NCBI GenBank assembly: GCA_963693085.1
Contig: OY856412.1
Span: 1,127,053,744 to 1,127,117,743 of the forward strand
Origin: Alisma plantago-aquatica
Lineage: Eukaryota; Streptophyta; Magnoliopsida; Alismatales; Alismataceae
DNA: 64,000 nucleotides
Reading direction: 5' to 3'
In this document: one piece after another, positions 49,309 through 60,950 of the stretch
Layout of the letters: every line of letters starts with the position of its first letter
Numbering within the stretch: the stretch's first letter is position 1
The notes under the pieces: generated by a model
What the model was told of the DNA's origin: nothing
The model's database searches: none
The model's input: only the letters and a program-made list of their open reading frames with translations
Made by a program: the position numbers and the translations under genes

Positions 49309-51400
49309 TCTACAAAAATAGTAAAACATATAACATATATGAGTAAGTATGTCATATCAAAAAACACTACACAATATGAGAACATCTGCTACTACAATCA
49401 TTATGGACATGTGCTTGACTTATACGAACTACAACTTTTGATTATTTTGGCACCAACGAATTTGGCCAGGTGCTTGAAGGACGCTCAAACAAATCTGCTA
49501 CTGCAATCATTATGGACATGTGCTTGAATGGGTGAAGCTAGAGAATATAGCCAAGTAAAGGGCATTATCAAAATTTTAAATATTTTATTTTATCTTAGTA
49601 CAATTAAATGTAGCAACAATATGTTTTATTTTAAATATTTCTTTCTTGGATTAAAGTTCACCTTTAATTGAATTTCAATTAACAGTCAACAAATACACCT
49701 ATATTGCATGAAGTGCTCAAAATAATTAAGTGATATTAATAACTTTGACCAAAAAACTATTTGGTGGGTATCCTAAGGACTAACATTTGACTATAATTGA
49801 CCACATTAGTTATCTAGAGGTCATATTGATTCCTTTTTCAATTAAAAATTGTATACAAAGAGAAGAAATTCTAAGTCCTCACATTTACACTTCTCCAAAG
49901 CATATTTTATTAGCATTGGAAAACCTCTTCCTTTACCTTTAATTAGAAAACATTTTGATTAGTTACTCTTCACTAACACTTCTTATCTCCCCTTTGACTA
50001 CTACTTTTCTTATAAACATATAGTGCATAATTGGTATTCTCCTCTTCTAGTATATTGAGGATATTTCATGCCACCTCAACTCATTAACCCATATAGTCTA
50101 TCCAAAATATTTTTTTTCTTAGCATAATCTATCTCCAAGACTCTCTTTGTTGCTTCAAATATGTTCTTGTAACTCCTAAAACTCATACTTCATGTTAGTA
50201 TTCTTAACCCAAAATGTTGACAAACAACTACACCATTAACAAATAATTTATGCGAAGTACGTGAGTGAAATCAAAATGTGTGCAAATAATATACAATTAC
50301 ATAAATGGAAAATGGAAGTCAATTAGTTGTACTTTACAACCTTTAAATTTATTATTATATTGAACCTATAATCATTCTATTCTCTCTTGGTGAACATATA
50401 ATTGATCCATGAATAGGTATAAAAGTATATGACATGTCATTAGGCTAGTAGAGCCCATCATGCCTTCACCCTTGAACTGCCTTCAGCCTAGGTGAGAGCT
50501 CACATGTTTGCTCGCACTACTTCTACCTTGTGCATTTACAACCCAAGAACTGACAGAGACTAGGCTGAGAGGATGGTTGGGGAGAGGTATGTACTCCCCC
50601 AGAACAAAAAAAACCAACATATCACCTCCAACTTGATGCTGCAAGCTTGAAAACATTTCTAACATGGTTTAAAATCCCTAAGGGAAAACACACCCAAAGC
50701 AGAGGAATCTCTATATTCATATCTTCAAAGTAAACATTAAGGGAACCATATATTAGTATTTGGGATGGTATTATTAATTTATGTGACCTTACATAAATGG
50801 ATTTTTACCAGATATCCTAATCAAATTCAAGTTTTAGGGTCAGTAAAGTCTCCTTGCTTTAAATATCCAAGCATCAATTTGGATACATCATTGCCTTTAG
50901 GGTTTATCAAGCCAATATTCTTTTATAGGTGATATTCAGAACTTAACAATTAAGAAACCTAGGGTTTTGTATTTACTAATGCATGTATAAGAAAGACATA
51001 CAAACATATTTTTTAAATTTACAATACAACCTAGCAGAAGCTGAAATGCCTATCCTCAATGCTTCTTCCTCATGTAGTTGCAACCCCACATCCAATGAAA
51101 GTTATGTCAAGAAGAAGGCTAGGGCAAGGTATGAAAGGTCCCTAGCACCATAGAAACCAGTCGATCATTACACACTTCATACAGGGAACACTCCTGACCA
51201 CAAAAAAGTTCCAACCATCTAAAGGAAGAAAATAGTTGCTCCCAAAGTCAAGCGAGGACTTGACATTAGAACAAAATGTATTTCACATGAATCACTTCTC
51301 TTAAAATCATTTTGGTACCTCATTTATGAACCATAATATCCACTGGAGGATGATGATGAGCTTAAAATACCAACACCAGAGAGACAAGGTGAGGTCTACT
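49309..51400. other. CACTA interior upstream of TNP2; no gene seen
   Basis: AT-rich. It would contain the TNP2 promoter on the minus strand, but no single TATA box stands out. A 35-bp block around CAATCATTATGGACATGTGCTTGA occurs twice, about 110 bp apart (about 49384 and 49492). The minus frame at 50483-50665 is unrecognised. Confidence 0.4.
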
Positions 51401-51429
51401 TGCTAGAGACTCTAGATATTCATCCTGTC

Positions 51430-52530
51430 TTGCATGCCGTCAATTACACCTCATGCATGCCATATTGTTCTGAATGGATCCTCTACCTTAGTATGGAACC
51501 ATATATGGGTTGATGGATGCCTCCTTCCTACTCTAAAGCCCAATAAAATTGTCCAACAAGACATTCTTAACATCAAAGTTTGCTCCGTAGTAAACAATGC
51601 TATGCGAGACACCAAATTGATTACTTATTGGTTCTATGATGACACATGTGCAAAGATTCTAAATATGGCTCCCCTGAATCTGAGCGCTGACAATGAAGAC
51701 TGACATTTTATTGGCAGCACTACTTCCTGTTTCAGTTCAAAATTACTATTTTTGGAAATCTCATCCACATTGTTAGAATCAACACTCAAGGATGTTGGAA
51801 GAACCTATGGTATATTCCACTCCCTCAACAAACAAAACAAGTTCTCTGGAATTCACTACATGATGGTCTACTTAAAAATTAGAATTAAACTTGTAGAGGA
51901 CTTATAGATAATACCTCTTTCCCTAATTGCAATGCAAATACTAAAATGAGACTCCATACCCTAAGAAACTATACCTATTCCTACAACTTATGGAGAAAAT
52001 AAACATCACACACAAAGTGAACGTTGGTAGAGAGCCCTCTCTAATGTAATGGTTTTCTAGGAACCTTAAAAGGAAACCTCATATAACCCATCATACACGA
52101 TTTTCCTTGACGATAGAATTCCTTTGGAAAACAAGGAATGATCTTATATTTAAGGACAAAACATGTTTTGTTAAAGAATCCAAACACAATCTATCTAGAT
52201 ATGTCATCCTTACAACCCATGCTTTTGCTACAAAACCTCAAAAAAACCAGCATGTTATTGTCCCCTTTATGTGGTCTTGACCTCCTTAACATTGTCTAAA
52301 AATCAATGTTGAATCTACTTTCTTCAAGAAAACAAGTTCATTTTCCACGAGCTTTGCTAAAGAAATGAAATAGGAACATAGATCATGGGAGGAGTAAATA
52401 TAACTATGCACTTATGTGGTTCAAGTATAACTCTAGGAAATCATAAAAGATATAAAAAAATTCATCAATGAACCCAGAGACATCATTGTCAAATTACACA
52501 GTCTTATAACGTGTAACATCCTCTCAGGTA
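51430..52530 (+). pseudogene. LINE-like reverse-transcriptase C-terminal relict (zf-RVT and RNase H-like tail)
   Basis: The plus frame at 51434-51703 contains LNGSSTLVWNHIWVDGCLL followed 40-50 residues later by WFYDDTCAKILNMAPL. This pattern fits the region after the reverse transcriptase in plant L1-type LINEs (a 'GNGSS..W.D.W' block, then 'D...A..IL.IPL'). Downstream, in other frames, come EFLWKTRNDLIFKDK (about 52100-52150, compare the family's W..RN...F), LKINVES (about 52290) and a helix-rich tail (about 52440-52510) resembling the start and end of a LINE RNase H domain. Stops and frame changes separate them. The assignment rests on pattern recognition only. It is not an active gene. 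Confidence 0.45.
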
Positions 52531-52719
52531 AGAGCCACGTCCCTATGAGATTCAAGCCTCTCCTCAAGGTTCAAAAGAACAACATCATCATTGCACACAA
52601 GAAAAGATCCTCAAATAGGATAGATGGGAGATGGGGCCTCTTTCCATAATCGTCTAGGAGTTTATGAGGACTATTTGATCAAAATCTAAGAGAACATCCA
52701 TAGAGGGGATCATCCATTT

Positions 52720-53150
52720 TGTGAGAGATAAGAGACAGAGGAGACACAGACAAGGAGACATGGAAAACCTACCATTCATTGGACATCACGACAATGCAGC
52801 CTGCTTCCTCAGTCCTCCACCAGTAGTCGACAGCTCTGCCGCCGACAATGTGGGACTCGATCCTCTACCAGTAGGTCCGTTGTGCGCTGCACTCCACACG
52901 CCGCCATCAGTCAAAGTTCCGATGCACACGACACTCCACACGACTCCAACAGTGGACCAGTCAAAGCTACGCCTCATGCCACACTCCATGTGATCCTGCA
53001 ACAGTGAAATCGGTTAGGGCGATGATCCACTCAGGCCTTGGTCTTATTAAAGTGAGGAATCAGGGGAGACGCGAGGAATCAGGGAGATAGAGGCACCGCG
53101 AGCATAAACAGAAAGCACGTGGGAGTCAATTAATTCCCACTTTCTTATTG
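52720..53150. other. GC-rich subterminal region of the inner CACTA end
   Basis: A block with short frames on both strands (52721-52993 plus, 52786-53001 minus), rich in CACTCCACACG-type phrases. It has the same layout as 58260-58870 next to the outer CACTA end, so it belongs to the element's subterminal part. It probably holds the first non-coding exon of the minus-strand genes, judging by CACTA architecture. Confidence 0.45.
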
Positions 53151-53151
53151 G

Positions 53152-53336
53152 CTTTGACAATTTTAGATTGCCACTAATATAATATAAAAATGCCTTTAAT
53201 GTTAAGTCCTTTTTAGAAACTCTATAATAGGTTTAGAGACATTTTAATTAAAAATGCCTGTATATTAGATAGATAGTGGTTTTTTTTAGAAAATCCACTA
53301 GAATAAATGCCACTAATGGGCATTTTTTCTATAGTG
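53152..53336 (-). repeat. Inner copy of the CACTA right terminus
   Basis: It ends CATTTTTTCTATAGTG at 53336, with subterminal AATGCCACTA, AAAATGCCT and ATAGTGG motifs. It matches 58899-59086 closely over its whole length, with a few indels. The following bases AAT do not match GGA at the left end. Confidence 0.8.
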
Positions 53337-53529
53337 AATACACAAAAGTCTAGATAGATAGACAACTTAATACTACACCAACATGGTCCCGCATCAGTAA
53401 CTGTGAGGCCTTTTCATTGTGGTGATCTTCTCTTGAAGTTAAAAAAAAAGTAGCTATGAGGATTGATTACTTTAAGGCAAAAAGTGTAAACACAAAACAA
53501 GATAAGAGAATTATATTTGTTAATTGGAC

Positions 53530-54030
53530 CTACCGTGGTCTTTTTGATGATGATGTTGTGTCGCGGAGCTCCTCATTGTATTTAGACGAATATGAACTGA
53601 CATGTATCTCATCATCAGATTTGTCTGAGCTAGATATCTCCATCGAGCGCTCATACTGCCATAGATGATCGGGGGTCTCGTTGTTGATGTTTGTTATCCA
53701 AACATTGATGGTATTATGGCCAACTAGACGGAGAAAAAGCTGGTCTCTACGGCCCACTAGCATCTTTCTAATCCAATTGCACCAACCGGATTTTGATACA
53801 AGATTTCTCGCCAAATCATACTCAACCTCGAAAACATGTGAAGAATTGCCAAAATTTAGGGTCACGTTACTAGGCCGATAGCGTCTTCCGTTTAGAAAAT
53901 TCCAATGTTCATGTATGGTTAGTTGTTTTAAGGAACGATCATATAGGATGATGTTCAATTGTTCTTCATCAGGGAACATTAACATTGGCATAGAGGCCCA
54001 GTTCATAGTGACTGTTGTGGGTGGACAAAG
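53530..54030 (-). CDS. Unidentified ORF, possible 3' exon of a captured gene
   Basis: The minus frame is open for about 165 codons. A likely splice acceptor (pyrimidine stretch ending CCACAACAG) lies at about 54020, so the frame may be a last exon starting near TMNWASMPMLMFPDEEQLN. It continues through HEHWNFLNGRRYRPSNVTLNF, LVSKSGWCNWIRKMLVGR and RLVGHNTINVWITN and ends in a Ser/Asp-rich tail, DTTSSSKRPR. The middle loosely recalls plant B3-type DNA-binding folds, but key motifs are not clear and I do not assign it. An open frame this long in AT-rich debris suggests recent coding function or capture. It lies between the two CACTA right termini. Confidence 0.35.
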   Translation of the reverse strand, partial: LCPPTTVTMNWASMPMLMFPDEEQLNIILYDRSLKQLTIHEHWNFLNGRRYRPSNVTLNFGNSSHVFEVEYDLARNLVSKSGWCNWIRKMLVGRRDQLFLRLVGHNTINVWITNINNETPDHLWQYERSMEISSSDKSDDEIHVSSYSSKYNEELRDTTSSSKRPR

Positions 54031-54458
54031 AATGAAAAATATAAGTACTAACAATTGTAAGTATATAGAACAATGTTATATATTTTTAGAAAAAGTAGTA
54101 TAACATCAGTTAACCTTTTTTTGCTTGTCATAACCAACTTTATTGTGGTGGACATGATAGCTTGAAAAGAAATCGAAGAGAGGAGATCATGTCCTATATC
54201 TTTGCAATTGGTCCAATGTTCACTAATCCTTCATTGTTGTGTGATTACCAGTTTGTAATGAAGATCTATTTCCAACCACTCCTCTTATTTAGTCCCACCC
54301 AAATTGATGGGATTCCATATTGTTAGTTATCATAACCAAGTTTTCAACATCTAAACCCAAGAAGTTGCCATCAAAATCTACATTGATGGACAACCTATTA
54401 GTAAGAGTTAGACCACTAAAGAAAGTGGTGATTGGGTACCCATCACCAAACCCATGGT

Positions 54459-55200
54459 ACTAATGCAGAACTCTGTTCACACAAATACATTGAAATGAAG
54501 ATCGTACTATACTGGAAGCATCTCCAACTACATTCTATTCCAACTCAATATAAGTATGCTGCAATTTCAGCAAATGCCAAAGAATTCAAAAGCAATTTTA
54601 CAAGGTTTACTCCATCACAGGTACTCTAGTCAAACATGTACAACTCAATAAAATGGTAAGCATAACATACAACTTTGCATAATCTTCAGAGATATAGTGA
54701 AATTGAAGGAATGGTTTATCTTTTATTTGACAAATTGTGTCTTGAAATAAGACACATAATCAAATGAATGATACTGATGCAGAACTCTGTTCACACAAAT
54801 ACATTGAAGTGAAGATGGTTCTACACTGAGAACATCTCCATTTGCATCCTATTCCAACTCAAGATAAGTAAGATGCAATTTCAGAACACTCCAACAAATT
54901 TAGGAACAAATTTTTATGAGGATTGCTAGTGTTAGTAGGCGCCTGATAAGATCACATGTTGATTAAACTTCATCACAGGTTGCTAGTACAATTAAAGGAA
55001 CTGTGTGGCTTTTATTTGGCAAATTATGTTTTGAAATAAGACTCGTAATCAAACCAATGATACTGATGAGACACTCTGTTCACACAAATACATTGAAATG
55101 AAGATGGGCTCACACTGGAAGCATTTCCATCTGCATCCTATTTCAACTCAAGATAAGTAAGGTGCAATTTCAACACACTTCAATGAAATTAGGGAAGCAT
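54459..55200. repeat. Three-copy tandem repeat of about 300 bp
   Basis: Copies start at 54459, 54773 and 55062 (spacings 314 and 289). Each begins ACT(A/G)ATG, followed by ACTCTGTTCACACAAATACA, then CCTATTCCAACTCAA(G/T)ATAAGTA and TGCAATTTCA. A preceding segment, TTATTTG(A/G)CAAATT(G/A)TGT, is shared by copies 2 and 3. No coding potential is evident. Confidence 0.85.
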
Positions 55201-57750
55201 TTTGAAAGGATCACAAGTAGTTTAAACCCCTTCACATATTATTAAGCAACAATTGCCAAATACATCATCAGAGATCTAGTATGGTGTCAAGCACTATTGG
55301 TACTTGCGTGATAAAAGACCATTTACCAGGTAAGTTTAGATTTACAACTGGGGAAAGTATATAGTTAGGATCATTCAATGTATATTTACAAGTGTGAAGT
55401 TATTATGTGTTGTTTTCCCTTCTATTTATTCTGTTTGGAAGTGACAAAAGAACTACATATTCACATTGTGTTGGAACAACCAGATGAGGAGTTACCCCAT
55501 CTATCAAACAATGATGATTGATGAAACATCTCTGTTATGTAAAAATTATATAATCTTTGCATATCTGAATGATAAAATTTTTTAGATCACTACAATTACC
55601 ATCACATGAGCTTCTTCTGATGGTTTGTCATGGTGGTGAGTGGTGACTAAGGAAATGTAAAAGGTATGGAGATAGAGGATTCTTAGTTATAGATATTGGA
55701 GGTAAATATAGAGTGTCATGTGAGATTGAGATATATGTTGTTCATTTTTTCTAACTTTATGCAGTGGGCATGCATTTATATAAATGTTTTAGTGTTTATT
55801 TTTTCTCTATTGCTTACAATTATACTTGATGATGGGGCTTCATTAATTGTGGGGGGGGGGTCATGATTGTTTTGTAGGCTCATGTTCATGTTTGAGGCAC
55901 TACAATGGTAAGACATGATTATATTTAGGAAGCTTCCAATGGCCATGTCCATGCAAAGACACTAGTTTTTCATTGTAGGGCCATGATGTGCATGAGGCGG
56001 CCATTTATAAAGCTATTTGGTTACAAATGAATGCTTGAGTCTCGACCAAGTAGTCCATATTAATAGATTAGCAGTAGGATAGTTCTCTTTGGTAAAGAGC
56101 CTATAGCTTTCAATATAAGAACTTATTCATAAGATTTTGATGATGTTCTAGCATTTATAATTGCAAGGGTGAGATGTAATCAACTTTAGAGGAATGGTTA
56201 TTGTACTTAATTGATACCTACCATTCATGATGTCATTGGAAGTACAACTTAGTGCAAGTCTGTAGCTTAGTATGTCAATTTAATGTCTTTTGAATCTAAC
56301 ATGATGCTTTTATCTAGAATCTAAATGCAGGGCCATGATGTGCTTAACTCATATTGAAGGGTCATTCACGATCCTCATACTTAACTCAACAAATGCCAAG
56401 AGCACAATCAACATTGGAGGTTTTGCAGGCTACTCTCTCCTTTCTAAAGCACTAGCTCTATCCTAAGATGAAAAGGTATTCTATTCTGACTACTTATTGG
56501 CCCTAAAAGTTTAGTTAATCAGCGAATTTCATATATTTTCGTGCTACTATGTTTAACTATAACTATGCATCTACAATGTAGTTTTGAGCTATTCCTTTAA
56601 CCTTTTCTTTTCCTCTAATCTTAGAATCTTCTTAATATGAGTTGAAACCAACATATAGGCATGAAGTGCATGTCAGAATGATAACTTTGTAAAATGTTAC
56701 ATCTTGTTGCAGATACTCTAGCCATTGATGAAAAAAAGGGTGTGTATGAGAACATAGGACTTCCTTGCATGAAAAGTGCAGGGGATATCGAAAAGAATAA
56801 TTACCTAGAGTTTTCGAACTTTCCCTTCCTTAATAAATTTTTGGAAAAGGAATTTTCAAAATTCGTTTGACTAAAACTAAAGATAAACTCTACAACATTT
56901 GCATTGGTAACTGGTAAGAAAACTCATTTTAAATTCACCTCTGTGTGTTTCACTCATGCGTTACATAATTTATTACTAATCCTAGCCTCAAATCAGTTTG
57001 TCTAGTTCATCATTTCTCTAATTACTTTTAAGATCTCCCACCCTAGGATCCATCATTGTTCCTCATAGTTCCCAAAAAAGTGAAAGAAAGCAATGTGAAT
57101 AGACTTTGTATGTTCATGGATATTCATTTGTAAGATCTACAAAATACAGATAATATATTATTGTTAGGACCTACCAGTAGCAAGTTTTTCTTTGTTTATA
57201 TATTTGAACGTGTAGTATATCACAAATCAAAGTAGTTCAACGAATTGTATGTTATAATTGGCATCTCTATGTGGCTAATGACTTGAGATGTACAAGGACA
57301 ACCTTGAAGAGGTTTATTTCCTGCCAAAAGGTTCTTATTGAGAGAGTGAACAATACTTTTGTAGATGCTATTCTAAAGAGGGATGCTAACACTAACAAGC
57401 AACATGGATGATCCATATATACTTAAGAAGCCTAATTGACTAAAGCTTACATAGTTTTTGTAATTAAATTCTTTATAATCTTTTGATTGATGGCTTCAAA
57501 CTGATGATTAACCTATAATTGAAGATGGCCATAGCAAAGTTGCAGGTCTGTAAAATAGTTTTTGGTGTTTCATAATAGTTTTTTTAATGAAATTGCTTCA
57601 CCCTTTTTATTATATACATGCTATACTCCTTTTTGTGGTTCTTATGAAATGATCATGCATGATATTTCATCACTAAAAGATGACCCTTTTCATATTTTAA
57701 GTGCACTGGAAACTAACATGCGTTCTATATATATTGAATTACAAGTTTGT
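55201..57750. other. No confident gene; possible captured exon fragments
   Basis: AT-rich with a ten-G run at about 55851-55860. Short open plus-strand pieces, such as one with NIGGFAGYSLLSKALALS at about 56415-56470 and one with DTLAIDEKKGVYENIGLPC at about 56710-56780, look protein-like but match nothing I recognise. They could be exons of a captured host gene. Confidence 0.3.
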
Positions 57751-57797
57751 ATTAGTTAATATTATAATTTAGTTGACTATATGAAAGTGAAATGTCA

Positions 57798-57975
57798 ACT
57801 CTAACCTTAGAAGTGATACCATTGGCCCACTGCACTTCAAAGCCACCATCAATGATACCAACAACATTCCCCATGCATGATACATAGTTGAAGGCATCAT
57901 TGCAACAATCTTCTCTAGGAATGTCAGGAACTATGTTTTTCTCTAAGAGGTGATGCAAGTTATAGCCTGACTCAG
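57798..57975 (-). pseudogene. Possible fragment of a UBC23-like ubiquitin-conjugating enzyme gene
   Basis: On the minus strand an open piece of about 55 residues contains VSCMGNVVGIIDGGFEVQWA followed by NGITSKV. This resembles the repeated beta-rich module (WVGNVVGF.DG.IEV.WADG..SKV) in the long N-terminal part of plant UBC23-type E2 enzymes. A plausible donor (AAG|GTTAGAG) follows at about 57797 and a plausible acceptor (GAGTCAG|GC) precedes at about 57970, so it looks like one exon with intact splice sites. The catalytic UBC domain is not seen nearby. If right, it is a host-gene fragment carried inside the CACTA element. The identification rests on recall of the family pattern. Confidence 0.3.
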
Positions 57976-58259
57976 TAGAGATTTGTATCTATTTGTCCAT
58001 ATGAGTAGAATGGTCATCCTTTGATTTTCCCACATAAGACAATGTCGCCCAAGAAAGGGAGTAATCCTAATGTTCTATTGATTCATAGATACTAACAAAC
58101 TCCTCAACTAACACACTAGTACAATCACTAGACAAACCAATGTGATCAACCCACATAACTACTAAAACACACTCTTGTAAATCCATGGTTTTCACTATCC
58201 CAAGTTGCTACATGGAAGAACATTTGATTTCTCAAATGTGCTCCTATGAAGGTACATAC

Positions 58260-58870
58260 CTTGCATGGATTGTGGTGGAGGACAGAGCCACTGCACTCCT
58301 CCCCCAGCCGTCAGCCGATGGCGCTCCTCTCCCAGCCGCTGCACTCCTAGTTTCACATGGTGACAATGGGGCAAACCAATGAATCTATTTATGAAAATGG
58401 TGGGGGAAGAGGATCAGAGATACAGATGGTTGGGACTCACCGACAATGTGTCACTCAGTGCCGGCAACTTGGCACTCCACGGACGGCAACTTGGCACTCT
58501 ACCACCAACAACTAGCACTCCGCACGCCACCACCAGTCTCCCAGTCAGATGCGATTCACCAACACCTGGGGTGACGATCGGCCAGGACGCTATATCTCCT
58601 CCACACACTGGTCTATCTCGTGAGCGAGGAATTAGGGAGAGAGCGGAGAGATCAATCTCTGAATAGTCATGATCTGTTGGAGCCCACCAACAACTAGCAC
58701 TCTGCACGCCACCACCTATCTCCCAGTCAGATGCGATTCACCAACACCTGGGGTGACGATAAGCCAGGATGCTATATCTCCTCCACACACTGGTCTATCT
58801 CGTGAGCGAGGAATTAGGGAGAGAGCGGAGAGATCAATCTCTGAATAGTCGTGATCTGTTGGAGCGGGAA
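58260..58870. other. GC-rich subterminal region of the outer CACTA end
   Basis: GC-rich block with overlapping short frames on both strands (58379-58666 plus, 58414-58707 minus), none recognised. Its position and composition match 52720-53150 beside the inner terminus. Confidence 0.45.
58501..58864. repeat. Perfectly phased tandem duplication, 182-bp unit
   Basis: Units 58501-58682 and 58683-58864 both run from a CCACCAACAACTAGCACTC phrase to GATCTGTTGGAG. They differ by only a handful of substitutions, so the duplication is recent. It is absent from the inner copy of this region. Confidence 0.9.
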
Positions 58871-58898
58871 GTGAAAATTGCATTAGCAATTACTTCCT

Positions 58899-59086
58899 TA
58901 TTTGGTTTGGCAATTTTAGATTTCCATAATTAAAAATGCCTTTAATGTTAAGTCCTTTTTAGAAACTCTATAATAGGTGGTTTAGAGGCATTTTAATTAA
59001 AAATGCCTATATATTAGACATATAGTGGCTTTTTTTTATAAAAGCCACTTGAATAAATGTCACTAATGGGCAATTTTGCTATAGTG
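58899..59086 (-). repeat. Outer CACTA right terminus
   Basis: It ends GGGCAATTTTGCTATAGTG. The reverse complement starts CACTATAGCAAAATTGCCC and aligns with the left end at 19959. Subterminal motifs (AAAGCCACT, ATAGTGGC, AAAATGCCT) are the same as at 53152-53336. It is followed by GGA, matching the left flank. Confidence 0.8.
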
Positions 59087-60950
59087 GGATAGTACTTTGT
59101 GGGGCACTGTGTCGTCTCTATGCCTCTGTGTGGCTAATCATGGACCTGACAAGTCCCTCCATATCTAGGGTCGGTTGCTTCTTGTAGTGATGAAGAAAGG
59201 AGGAGGAGATTGAGGTAGTTGATCTCCCTCACCTTGACCTACAAGTACTTATCCACCATTTTGACCTTCAACTAGATTGAGGCACCCGCTCATCCATCAT
59301 CACCTGATAGAGTGAGGGAGAGAAGTTGTCACAAGATGTCCCTCTACTCCTAAAGTTAACCATATTATGGATTGGTTGGACAAATCCAATCTAGGTGATG
59401 TAATGGCTCATTCCAGCTCTCGATCTCATTGCCTTTACTTCAGAGTGCAGTGTTAGGGAACTCGTTCTCACATGTATCAGTTTGTCCATGAGAAATGGAG
59501 GTGCAAGACAAGGAATCAATATTTAGATTTGAACAAGTTCAGATCCAAGGGCCAACAATTTGTCACACACTGATGAATGATCTAAGGCCCTCACCCAAAT
59601 AGAAACGAGGCCATGGTTAAGATAAAACTTAGGGAGGGAAGGTGATATACATTGTCACATATATAAAGCCCAAAAAAACACATAACACCATTGTTTCCTT
59701 GCACTAATAAAATGAATTAAATACATCTTCTACCACTTATATGTTCTAGTAAAAACCTCCAACTTAAATGAAATTTGAACTGTCGGCTGCTCATCACACA
59801 AAGACTTGTATTATCAAGTTTGAACCCAACATTCTAAAATTTGCTCATGTAACTTAATTTCTCAAACAAATTTATAATTAATTGTATATACCTAGAATAC
59901 AGTCCAATTAATCGTCTACTCTTGATCAAACAAGTTAATTTACATCATTTGACCACATCACACCCATGGTTCATCATTAAATCATTTCAATCCATGTATA
60001 CTTTAATTTGGACATTTCACTTCATAAGTACTCAACATTAACTAATTATACATGTTCATAATCTTCATGTGTAGAAATAACCCTCAAAAGAATTATTCAC
60101 CCAATAATGGATTTGTATTCATATTCGTGGGTCAATGGTATCCATGTTTGACTACATGTCACCTCAACTGGGGTTTAACCAAATAAGAATAATGATGAAC
60201 TCCAAATACTATATTGGGTATTCAAACCCTAAAATTTAGGATCATTATAGTCATGATTGAGCACCACGAAATTTGTCAATCAATGTTGAATGATGGTTCA
60301 ATTTAGGACATGCTCTAAAATTGTTTCTGAGGTAAGCAAATATGGAAGACCATCATGATAATGGGTAACATCTTAGTCGAGTCATATGACCATTTGGACC
60401 AGATAGAGCTAGTATGAATTGGTGTACATCCATGATATAGAACCAATGTGCAATATGATAAGTAAGTAGCTTTTGACATGATCAAAGATCTTTGTGTTTG
60501 AAGGGATCCAGGTGAGTCCAAGAGTCTTTGAAGAAGATACCCCCGATGGGCCAATCATGAAACTATGCATGGTTAAGGGATACAACACATAGAGGCATAC
60601 ATGAAGGAAATTGAAGAATGTTCAAAGGAAAACACATAGATTATAGGTTAAAATGTGCAGCCTTTCAATGAGTGTCATGAGCTTTTGATTTGATTGGTGG
60701 TCTGGATCGATGAGACCAACAATGGACATCCCTTCAACATGGATCTAGTTAGTATATATTTTTGTAAGGGTGGCCAATGCATGATATACTTTGAGGGTTA
60801 ATGTGAACATTATTATATCACAAAGTAGTATCTGTGGAGACATAATTCAAAAAGAAAGTGTATGATGTGTATGGACAATTTTGGATAGTCGTAGGTGTAG
60901 GATAAGTTGGGTAGTTTTTGGTATGATTGTTGATCTTATGTGAATTTTTT
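59087..60950. other. Right flank of the CACTA element; no gene seen
   Basis: It starts with the right copy of the GGA duplication. Only short, unrecognised frames are present (minus 60315-60554 the longest). If the CACTA boundaries are right, this was contiguous with 19958 before insertion. Confidence 0.35.

Larger units (their letters stand above)
19959..59086 (-). mobile_element. Giant decayed CACTA (En/Spm) transposon with nested insertions
   Basis: The left end reads CATTACAGTAAAAATGCCC and the right end, in reverse complement, CACTATAGCAAAATTGCCC. The left terminus departs from the family form mainly by C/T changes. Many subterminal copies of AATGCCACTA follow, typical of CACTA elements. 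The flanks carry GGA. Both CACTA proteins (TNP2 transposase at 44059-49308 and a Ptta/En/Spm-type protein at 41317-43754) lie on the minus strand and are broken, so the element cannot move by itself. Subtracting the nested 13.1-kb gypsy element and the 1.6-kb solo LTR leaves about 24 kb. A second right terminus at 53336 leaves open whether this is one element with a duplicated end or two nested relatives. Confidence 0.65.

Noticed and set aside
19959..53336. CACTA element taken as 19959-53336 only.
   Set aside because: Flanking triplets GGA and AAT do not match, while 59086 gives a matching GGA. Kept as an alternative, not the main call.
55851..55860. Ten-G run (also G runs near 17065 and 45131).
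   Set aside because: Isolated homopolymers without the spaced G-tracts needed for a quadruplex; not informative.
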